Source: an uncultured Ruminococcus sp.
Lineage (GTDB): Bacteria; Bacillota; Clostridia; Oscillospirales; Ruminococcaceae
DNA length: 7,008 bases
Direction: 5' to 3'
NCBI GenBank assembly: GCA_947589205.1
Contig: CANQCJ010000113.1
Location: 1-7,008 of the forward strand
The notes beneath the pieces were generated by a model. That model had not been told where the DNA came from. It ran no database searches and saw nothing but the letters and a program-made list of their open reading frames with translations. The number at the start of each line of letters is the position of its first letter. Position 1 is the stretch's first letter. Below are positions 1 through 5,092 of the stretch, piece by piece. The translations under genes and the position numbers were made by a program.

Positions 1-233
1 CTGAAAACGGACAGCAAAAAGGTTATCAGCAATGCTTTAAGATCGCCGCTTTGACGCTGCGCGGTCTGGTAGGACATGAAGATGAGCAGCGGGTTTACGA
101 TCTTCAGCTCGAGAGAGGAGAGCTGCTTTGTGCCGTCCTTTGTAATGACGTTGGTCTTGCTCGCTATCGCGCCTATTATCAGGATCAGCGACATGACGAC
201 GACGCGCAGACCGATTATTTTTGCATTTTCCAT
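1..233 (-). CDS. AEC family (auxin efflux carrier-like) transporter, N-terminal part
   Basis: This is an open frame on the minus strand that begins at ATG (233-231) and runs off the left edge, giving 77 residues. The sequence starts with a hydrophobic helix (about residues 6-23, IIGLRVVVMSLILIIGAI), then a short polar link (KTNVITKDGTKQLSSLELK), then NPLLIFMSYQTA. This order of helix, 'ITxxGxxxLSxLxLxxxNPLLIF' loop and second helix is what the N-terminus of AEC/Mem_trans permeases looks like. Those are about 300-residue, 10-helix inner-membrane carriers for organic acids or amino acids. A good Shine-Dalgarno sequence (AAAGGGG, complement of about 243-249) sits just upstream of this ATG. The substrate cannot be told. 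It is divergent from the metal operon and probably unrelated to it. The family call rests on a short stretch, so it is likely rather than certain. Confidence 0.72.
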   Translation of the reverse strand, partial: MENAKIIGLRVVVMSLILIIGAIASKTNVITKDGTKQLSSLELKIVNPLLIFMSYQTAQRQSGDLKALLITFLLSVF

Positions 234-272
234 AATAACGCCCCTTTGGATAGTTTTTTTGTAATTAAGCAT

Positions 273-304
273 ATTATACTATAGATTTATGAATAATTTG
301 TCGA
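273..304 (-). promoter_or_regulatory. Candidate promoter for the AEC transporter gene
   Basis: The intergenic stretch 234-349 is very AT-rich. On the minus strand a TATAAT hexamer lies at 278-273, but the only -35-like element, TCGACA at 304-299, is 20 bp from it. Shifting the -10 to TAGTAT (281-276) restores a 17 bp spacer. Some promoter must be here because the neighbouring gene is divergent, but the exact elements are uncertain. Confidence 0.35.
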
Positions 305-349
305 TAATGACGAAATTTTTGTAAAAGCCAAAAAATCTGCACAAGACTA

Positions 350-378
350 TTGACAGGAACATATTTTTGTAGTATCAT
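350..378 (+). promoter_or_regulatory. Sigma-70 promoter of the metal-efflux operon
   Basis: TTGACA (350-355) is followed by exactly 17 bp and TATCAT (373-378). This places the transcription start near 385, about 37 bases before the repressor start codon. The -10 box lies inside the repeat cluster described as the operator, so bound repressor would directly block RNA polymerase. This is the usual arrangement for ArsR/SmtB-family autoregulation. Confidence 0.85.
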
Positions 379-407
379 ATGAATAGATAATCATATGAAA
401 ATATGAA
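375..407 (+). promoter_or_regulatory. ArsR/SmtB-type operator (imperfect inverted repeat with ATATGAA repeats)
   Basis: Positions 377-396 form a 20 bp imperfect inverted repeat (ATATGAATAG against ATAATCATAT), with 8 of 10 positions pairing. This resembles the 12-2-12 sites described for SmtB/ZiaR-type repressors, whose half-sites contain TGAA. The same stretch holds two perfect TCATATGA palindromes (375-382 and 391-398) exactly 16 bp apart. The heptamer ATATGAA occurs three times (377, 393, 401), with spacings of 16 and 8 bp. The cluster covers the -10 box and transcription start. That the downstream repressor binds it is inferred. Confidence 0.7.
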
Positions 408-421
408 AGAAGGTAGGTCTT

Positions 422-766
422 ATGGAAAACAGCGAGAGCTGCTGTACGCACGAGGAGATAATTGAAAAGGTAACGCTTGAAATGCCGCCGGAGGAAACGC
501 TGTACGATCTTGCGGAATTTTTCAAGGTCTTTGGAGACAGCACCAGGATAAGGATACTTTACGCCCTGCTCGAATCGGAGCTTTGCGTCGGAGATCTTGC
601 CGCGCTGCTCGGGCTGTCGCAGACAGCCTGTTCGCATCAGCTCAGAGTGCTCAAAAACAACAAGCTCGTGCGGTTTCGCCGCGAGGGTAAGGTAGTTTAC
701 TATTCGCTTTCGGACGACCATGTGAGGTCTATAATCGAAATGGGCATGGAGCACGTTGAAGAATAA
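422..766 (+). CDS. ArsR/SmtB-family metal-sensing repressor (SmtB/CadC type)
   Basis: This 114-residue winged-helix repressor is predicted to hold the efflux operon off until metal binds. The DNA-binding part is visible: FFKVFGDSTRIRILYAL (33-49), the helix-turn-helix with recognition helix around LSQTACSHQLRVLK (65-78), and the wing REGKVVYYSL (87-96). The C-terminal helix keeps all four alpha-5 metal ligands in SmtB spacing: Asp98, His100, His111 and Glu114. It also has Cys7, Cys8 and His10 at the N-terminus and Cys55 in ELCVGDLA. This is a partial alpha-3N site like that of CadC, although the second Cys of the CadC CVC motif is Gly57 here, as in SmtB. The ATG has AAGG (410-413) eight bases upstream. 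It is the first gene of a three-gene operon, with 23 bp to the HMA gene. The alpha-5 site suggests Zn; the cysteines leave Cd or Pb open. Confidence 0.93.
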   Translation: MENSESCCTHEEIIEKVTLEMPPEETLYDLAEFFKVFGDSTRIRILYALLESELCVGDLAALLGLSQTACSHQLRVLKNNKLVRFRREGKVVYYSLSDDHVRSIIEMGMEHVEE

Positions 767-789
767 TTTTTTAGAAAGGTCTGATATTT

Positions 790-1020
790 ATGGCTATCGT
801 AAAAAAGGTATATAAAATGGAGGATCTCGACTGCGCTAACTGCGCGCTTAAAATGCAGGACGCGGTGTGCAGGCTCGAGGGCGTCGAGAACTGCGAGATA
901 AATTTTATGATGCAGAAAATGACGCTTGAATATGACGAGGAAAATCAGAAGGATATTTTTAAGAAAATAAAAAAGTGCATAAAGCGCGTTGAACCGGATT
1001 GCACGGTCGTGTTCGACTGA
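790..1020 (+). CDS. Free-standing heavy-metal-associated (HMA) domain protein
   Basis: This 76-residue protein consists of one HMA (ferredoxin-like, Atx1-type) domain and nothing else. The metal-binding loop is DLDCANCA with Cys15 and Cys18. The Asp before the first Cys resembles the GMDCxxC loops of Zn/Cd/Pb ATPases such as ZntA more than the GMTCxxC of copper proteins. The usual beta-alpha-beta pattern follows (VCRLEGVENCEINFMMQKMT). An AGAAAGG ribosome site (773-779) lies ten bases before the ATG. It sits between the repressor and the pump, 17 bp from the pump start. The pump lacks its own N-terminal HMA domain, so this gene looks like that domain made as a separate polypeptide. It probably acts in the cytoplasm, binding metal or docking on the ATPase; whether it delivers metal or regulates the pump cannot be seen. 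Confidence 0.9.
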   Translation: MAIVKKVYKMEDLDCANCALKMQDAVCRLEGVENCEINFMMQKMTLEYDEENQKDIFKKIKKCIKRVEPDCTVVFD

Positions 1021-1037
1021 AGGGTGGTCTATAGGTT

Positions 1038-2888
1038 TTGAAGCTCAGCAAAAAGCATAAAAAAAGACTTATCCGCATAATCCTTTCGCTTGTGCTGCTC
1101 TGCGCGGCGGCGGTCCTGACTAAGAGCGTTCAGCTTCACGGATATATACAAGCGGCGTTGTATTTCATACCGTTTTTGACGGCGGGGTATGACATTGTTT
1201 TAAAGGCGCTGAGAAATATCGGACACGGGCAGATATTTGACGAAAATCTGCTTATGACGATAGCGACCGTCGGCGCGTTCGCCGTGGGGGAATACAGCGA
1301 GGGCGCGGCGGTCATGATCTTCTACCAGGTCGGCGAGCTTTTCCAGAGCATTGCGACAGACCGTTCTCGGCGTTCGGTGGCGGCACTTATGGACATTCGT
1401 CCTGACAGCGCGGCGGTCATTAGAGACGGCGAAAGGAAGGAGGTTCACCCGTCGGAGGTGCAGACCGGGGAGATAATAGAGATACGCCCCGGCGAAAAGG
1501 TGCCGATAGACTGTATCGTAGTGAGCGGTATAAGCGCAGTAGACCCTTCCGCGCTTACCGGCGAGAGCGTTCCGAAGGACGTAAGCTCCGGCAGCGAGAT
1601 ATTGAGCGGCTGTGTGAACATCAACGGTACTATAACCTGCCGCACGACGAAGCCGTTCGGCGAATCGACCGCTTCAAAAATACTGGAGCTTGTCGAAAAC
1701 GCTTCTTCAAAAAAAGCAAGAGCGGAAAATTTTATTACAAAATTTGCCCGCGTATACACCCCCGCAGTCGTGCTTGCGGCGGCTCTGCTTGCGGTAATAC
1801 CGACTCTTATCGTCGGTCACCCTCATAAATGGATACTGCGCGCGCTGACGTTTCTTGTCGTTTCCTGTCCCTGCGCGCTCGTCATATCTATACCGATGAG
1901 CTTTTTCGGCGGCATCGGCGGAGCTTCCGGCAGGGGCATACTCATAAAAGGCGGAGGCTGTATGGAAACGCTTTCTAAGATCAAATGTATGGTCTTTGAC
2001 AAGACCGGCACGCTTACGCAGGGCAGGTTCAGCGTCAGGAAAATTTCTCCTGTGGAGGGAATTGAAGAAAAAGAGCTGCTCACCATTGCCGCCGCTGCGG
2101 AGAGCGGTTCTAATCACCCGATAGCGCGTTCTATCGTCAGCGAAGCGGAGAAAAACGGCTTTGAGCTGCCTAAGACTTCCGACTATCGCGAGTTTTCCGG
2201 AAAGGGAATAAGCTGTAAGGTGAACGGTTCGGAGATATTGGCGGGCAACGCTAAGCTTATACCCGGTATCGGCGAAAACAACGCCGAGGGTACTGTCGTT
2301 TATATCTCAAAGGACGGAGGGTATATCGGCGCTGTGTATATCGGCGATGAGATAAAGGCTAACAGCAAGGATACTATTGAAAAGCTTAATAAAATGGGTA
2401 TTGCTTCGGTAATGCTTACCGGAGATTCCCGGGCGGCGGCGGAAGTGACTGCCGATAAGCTCGGCATAACGCAGGTGCATTCTTCGCTTTTGCCGCAGGA
2501 TAAGCTGGATATTCTCGAAAAAATAATTTCTCAATACCCCGGAACGACTGCCTTTGCAGGAGACGGTATCAACGACGCTCCCGCGCTTTCGAGAGCGGAT
2601 ATAGGCATCGCGATGGGCGCGGCAGGCTCGGACGCGGCGATAGAAGCCGCCGACATCGTGCTTATGGACGACGACCCGAAAAACATTGTCACCGCTATCG
2701 CCATTGCAAGAAAAACTCTCGCCATTGTTCGGCAGAACATTGCTTTCGCGCTCGGCGTGAAGCTTATTGTGCTGATAGGCGGCGCGCTCGGCTTTGCGAA
2801 TATGTGGGCGGCGGTCTTTGCAGACGTCGGCGTTGCGGCTATAGCCGTTGTCAACGCTATGAGGGCGCTCAATACTAAAAAATTGTGA
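1038..2888 (+). CDS. zntA: P1B-type Zn2+/Cd2+/Pb2+-exporting ATPase (HMA-less)
   Basis: A 616-residue membrane ATPase that exports divalent soft metals. In order: Lys-rich start; N-terminal helices from about residue 11 (IRIILSLVLLCAAAVL); helices around 70-105; actuator domain with TGES at 174-177; membrane helix about 242-260; the helix with the CPC metal site (Cys277-Pro278-Cys279, in SCPCALVIS); phosphorylated Asp321 in DKTGTLT; nucleotide-domain His360-Pro361; GDGIND at 508-513; and two last helices with Lys575 and Asp596 (ADVGVAAIAVVNAMRAL). CPC plus this Lys/Asp pair is the P1B-2 (ZntA/CadA) pattern, not copper. The start is TTG: an in-frame TAG at 1032-1034 excludes any earlier start, and AGGGTGG (1021-1027) lies ten bases upstream. 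There is no HMA domain in the protein; the preceding gene supplies one. Exact metal preference (Zn, Cd or Pb) is not decidable from sequence. Confidence 0.94.
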   Translation: MKLSKKHKKRLIRIILSLVLLCAAAVLTKSVQLHGYIQAALYFIPFLTAGYDIVLKALRNIGHGQIFDENLLMTIATVGAFAVGEYSEGAAVMIFYQVGELFQSIATDRSRRSVAALMDIRPDSAAVIRDGERKEVHPSEVQTGEIIEIRPGEKVPIDCIVVSGISAVDPSALTGESVPKDVSSGSEILSGCVNINGTITCRTTKPFGESTASKILELVENASSKKARAENFITKFARVYTPAVVLAAALLAVIPTLIVGHPHKWILRALTFLVVSCPCALVISIPMSFFGGIGGASGRGILIKGGGCMETLSKIKCMVFDKTGTLTQGRFSVRKISPVEGIEEKELLTIAAAAESGSNHPIARSIVSEAEKNGFELPKTSDYREFSGKGISCKVNGSEILAGNAKLIPGIGENNAEGTVVYISKDGGYIGAVYIGDEIKANSKDTIEKLNKMGIASVMLTGDSRAAAEVTADKLGITQVHSSLLPQDKLDILEKIISQYPGTTAFAGDGINDAPALSRADIGIAMGAAGSDAAIEAADIVLMDDDPKNIVTAIAIARKTLAIVRQNIAFALGVKLIVLIGGALGFANMWAAVFADVGVAAIAVVNAMRALNTKKL

Positions 2889-2900
2889 TATAAAATATTT

Positions 2901-2931
2901 GAGTGCGGAGGGAAGTCCGCACTCTTTTTTT
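2901..2931 (+). terminator. Intrinsic terminator of the metal-efflux operon
   Basis: A perfect 9 bp stem (GAGTGCGGA at 2901-2909, TCCGCACTC at 2916-2924) with a six-base GGGAAG loop is followed directly by seven T residues (2925-2931). It starts 12 bases after the ATPase stop codon. The converging gene ends at 2941. Read on the minus strand, the hairpin is followed by an AT-rich but not T-only stretch, so it may serve that gene weakly too. Confidence 0.95.
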
Positions 2932-2940
2932 GCACCAAAT

Positions 2941-3648
2941 TCACTTTATCCGTTCGCCGTTCCAATGCTTTGAATAATGCTCCCGCAAAGCGTCTGTATC
3001 ATGCTCCTTATCGAGATATACTATCTCGTCTGCGATATGCTTGATAAAGCTATCGCTGCCGGTCGGAAGAGCTATCAATGCGCCGTTATCGGTCAATTCT
3101 CTAAGGCACTTTAACAGACCCGAGCAGCACATACTGTAATAAAAATCGCTCGGATAATATGGGGAAAAGTAAATTTTTTTATTTTGCGCAAATCCCAAAG
3201 CCGCCGCGGCGCGCCAGCGTTCACCGCTGAGATGAATGAATTTTTTATCGTACCGCCCCGGGGCAAGTCCGAACCGTTCCGCAAGCTCTTGAAGGGTCAT
3301 ATCGCTTGAAGAATTTTTCAAAGCCTTTTCGATAGATCCTCTGACGGTATTTTTTCCATAGCTTTCGCGGGAAGGCTCTAAATTCCAACTCATTTGCTTC
3401 AGGTCGTTTTGAGAAATCAAACCGCCGTTGAAGCAGACCTTGAGATTTTCAATCGTAACTCTGCCGCCGAGAAGGTAAGAAAGAAATTCGCAGCCCTGAC
3501 CGTATTCGCTTACCAAGCCGTAAATTTTTCCGCTTTTAAAGGATAGGTCGCTGTAATACCACGTATCGTTCAGAAGCGGGTCGTGCGCGGTTATGTCATT
3601 GCCGCACGATGAAGTGTCTATTTTTATTTCAAATGTATCTATTGACAT
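2941..3648 (-). CDS. Degenerate ABC-transporter ATPase-like protein (catalytic motifs lost)
   Basis: This 235-residue protein has the outline of an ABC nucleotide-binding domain. DLSFKSGKIYGLVSEYGQG (34-52) sits where the pre-Walker strand and P-loop belong. SWNLEPSRES with TVRGSIEKAL (101-110) resembles the Q-loop and helical region. LSGE (140-143) is the signature motif. NKKIYFSPYYP (156-166) occupies Walker B, and ALIALPTGSD (190-199) the switch region. The catalytic residues are gone: the Walker A Lys-Ser is Cys53-Glu54, Walker B Asp-Glu is Ser162-Pro163, and the H-loop His is Gly197. It has no membrane helices, no signal peptide and no adjacent permease. The frame is intact, with a start ATG (3648-3646), a GAGG ribosome site (3661-3658) and a consensus promoter, so it seems expressed rather than decaying. 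Function is unknown; a non-hydrolysing partner of another ABC protein or a regulatory role is possible. The fold call is fairly secure. Confidence 0.75.
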   Translation of the reverse strand: MSIDTFEIKIDTSSCGNDITAHDPLLNDTWYYSDLSFKSGKIYGLVSEYGQGCEFLSYLLGGRVTIENLKVCFNGGLISQNDLKQMSWNLEPSRESYGKNTVRGSIEKALKNSSSDMTLQELAERFGLAPGRYDKKFIHLSGERWRAAAALGFAQNKKIYFSPYYPSDFYYSMCCSGLLKCLRELTDNGALIALPTGSDSFIKHIADEIVYLDKEHDTDALREHYSKHWNGERIK

Positions 3649-3699
3649 TTTGGCGTACCTCGCGGATCTTGATGTATTGGGTAAACACCCGGTAATATT

Positions 3700-3728
3700 A
3701 TTATATAATAAAGCGTAGGGTTTGTCAA
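3700..3728 (-). promoter_or_regulatory. Perfect consensus promoter of the degenerate ABC gene
   Basis: On the minus strand TTGACA (3728-3723), a 17 bp spacer and TATAAT (3705-3700) match the housekeeping sigma consensus at all 12 positions. Transcription would start near 3693, leaving a leader of about 45 bases with a small GGGT-N4-ACCC dyad at 3679-3690 ahead of the ribosome site. Such a promoter should be strong unless repressed. Confidence 0.88.
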
Positions 3729-3824
3729 ATGAATTTTTCTTCGGCGTCTAATGCAGAAACGCTGATCATCAAATACGGCTGTTATAATATCATAATTGCT
3801 GTCAAAATCGGTCATAAGCCTAAC

Positions 3825-3853
3825 TTGACAGGCGGGTATTTTTATGATATGAT
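3825..3853 (+). promoter_or_regulatory. Promoter of the chorismate mutase gene
   Basis: TTGACA (3825-3830), a 17 bp spacer and TATGAT (3848-3853) are followed by a leader of about 45 bases to the ATG at 3905. The elements are flanked by TGACAG (3826-3831) and CTGTCA (3858-3863), a 6 bp inverted repeat centred near 3844, which could be a regulator site. The rest of the 256-base gap from 3649 to 3904 holds only this promoter, the opposing one and short repeats; no RNA gene or reading frame is convincing. Confidence 0.8.
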
Positions 3854-3904
3854 AATACTGTCAGGCAGCGGCTTGTCAAATCGGAAATATATGGAGGTTA
3901 TTTT

Positions 3905-4192
3905 ATGATATGTTCAAGCTTAGAAGAAGTCCGTTCAAATATTGACAGGATAGACAATGAAATTATTAAACTCATCGCCGAAAGGACGGACTATGTTAAA
4001 CAGGCTTCAGCTTTCAAAAAGAATGAAAACGGAGTAAAAGCGCCAAATCGTGTTGAGGCTGTCATTAAGAAAGCAAGAGAAAGGGCTTTAGAATATGGTG
4101 CAGATCCGGATATGATCGAAGCTCTTTACAGAGAGATGATATCACGCTTCATCAACATGGAAATGGACGAGTTTAAGAAAACTCAAGGTTAA
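3905..4192 (+). CDS. Small AroQ-type chorismate mutase, PchB-like
   Basis: This 95-residue all-helical protein belongs to the AroQ chorismate mutase / isochorismate pyruvate lyase family, whose members act as intertwined cytoplasmic dimers. It aligns along its length with PchB from memory: VRSNIDRID (9-17), RTDYVKQASAFK (27-38), APNRVEAVI (46-54) and GADPDMIEALYREMISRFI (65-83). Expected active-site residues are present as Arg10, Arg27 and Lys38. Glu86 falls where PchB and E. coli mutase have Gln. The likely reaction is chorismate to prephenate; pyruvate release from isochorismate is less likely but not excluded. GGAGG (3893-3897) sits seven bases before the ATG. No aromatic amino acid, siderophore or salicylate genes are nearby. 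Downstream is an unrelated nucleotidyltransferase 46 bp away. The gene is more AT-rich than the metal operon. Confidence 0.85.
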   Translation: MICSSLEEVRSNIDRIDNEIIKLIAERTDYVKQASAFKKNENGVKAPNRVEAVIKKARERALEYGADPDMIEALYREMISRFINMEMDEFKKTQG

Positions 4193-4238
4193 ATTCTAAT
4201 TGACTGCTGAGATAAATATTTTAGAGGAGACATAAGAT

Positions 4239-4994
4239 ATGAATGCTTTAAATGATTTGCTTAAAAGCTTTGTCACTCAATGTCAAAAAATATTAGGAGA
4301 CGATCTTGTCGGGATATATCTTCACGGCTCTGCCGTTATGGGGTGCTATAATGAAAAGAAAAGTGATATTGATCTGTTAGTTGTAGTAAATGAAGCTATT
4401 CCGAGGGACATAAAGCATCGCTTTTTAGATATGGTCGTGGAATTAAATACATATGCGCCACCAAAAGGGATAGAGCTAAGCATTGTTAAAAGAGAGGTAT
4501 GCGATCCGTTTGTTTATCCGACGCCTTTTGAATTACATTTTTCTATTGCACATTTAGAATGGTATAAAACCGACCCTTTAGATTATATTGATAAAATGAC
4601 CGGAACGGATAAGGATCCGGCAGCTCATTTTACTATTATTTATCATAGGGGAAAATGCCTTTATGGAAAGGATATAAAAGATGTTTTTGGAGCAGTCGGC
4701 AAAAAAGATTACTTTGACAGTATTTGCAGTGATATTGAAGATGCCGAAACCGAAATAATGAACGATCCAACTTACATTATTCTAAACTTATGCAGAGTGT
4801 TAGCATACAAAAAAGAAGAGCTTATCCTTTCAAAGCGGGAGGGCGGCAAATGGGGAATATGCAATGCTCCCGAAAAGTACCGAAATCTGATATTGCAGGC
4901 GCTGGACGAATATTCATCTGACAGATCGGCAAAATGGGAAGAAAACAATGCCCGTGAATTTGCCGAATATATGATAGCACAGATAAGAAATTAA
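4239..4994 (+). CDS. Aminoglycoside adenylyltransferase-like nucleotidyltransferase (ANT(3'')/ANT(9)-like, DUF4111)
   Basis: A 251-residue cytoplasmic enzyme-like protein of AadA-type architecture. The N-terminal Pol-beta-type nucleotidyltransferase fold shows GIYLHGSAVMG (25-35) and SDIDLLVVV (42-50). Asp43 and Asp45 are the metal-binding pair, and Glu79 (KGIELSIV) matches the position of the AadA catalytic base. The C-terminal helical half has NLCRVLAYKKEELILSKREGGKWG, the conserved block of DUF4111 proteins. Relatives transfer AMP from ATP to streptomycin or spectinomycin, but many chromosomal members of this family in Clostridia have no tested substrate, so resistance is possible rather than shown. 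AGAGGAG (4223-4229) precedes the ATG by nine bases. It probably shares a transcript with the chorismate mutase gene 46 bp upstream, since no terminator or separate promoter is visible. It is AT-rich (hand-counted lines about 33-40% GC), which fits acquisition by transfer but does not prove it. Confidence 0.83.
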   Translation: MNALNDLLKSFVTQCQKILGDDLVGIYLHGSAVMGCYNEKKSDIDLLVVVNEAIPRDIKHRFLDMVVELNTYAPPKGIELSIVKREVCDPFVYPTPFELHFSIAHLEWYKTDPLDYIDKMTGTDKDPAAHFTIIYHRGKCLYGKDIKDVFGAVGKKDYFDSICSDIEDAETEIMNDPTYIILNLCRVLAYKKEELILSKREGGKWGICNAPEKYRNLILQALDEYSSDRSAKWEENNAREFAEYMIAQIRN

Positions 4995-5092
4995 ATAAGA
5001 TCCGACTTTTACGATATGACCGTATTGTCTGATATTTATATGACAAATCGACAGGCGATCGGCAACGCTCATAGAAAAAGGAGTTATAAGTT

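Noticed and set aside
51..284. Two plus-strand open frames at the left end
   Set aside because: They lie opposite the AEC transporter frame, which has a real protein pattern and a ribosome site; these frames have neither.
347..754. Minus-strand open frame of 135 codons opposite the repressor gene
   Set aside because: It is the antisense shadow of the clear ArsR-family gene, has no family resemblance and would read through the operon promoter.
1707..2117. Minus-strand frames inside the ATPase gene
   Set aside because: They overlap the strongly conserved CPC and DKTGT region of the ATPase and show no recognisable protein features.
3783..3788. TATAAT hexamer upstream of the chorismate mutase
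   Set aside because: No acceptable -35 lies 16-18 bp upstream, and a better promoter lies nearer the gene at 3825-3853.
5025..5046. TTGTC/GACAA hairpin between the nucleotidyltransferase and kinase genes
   Set aside because: The stem is only 5 bp, AT-rich, with a 12-base loop and no T-run after it, so it is not a credible terminator; no promoter could be built around it either.
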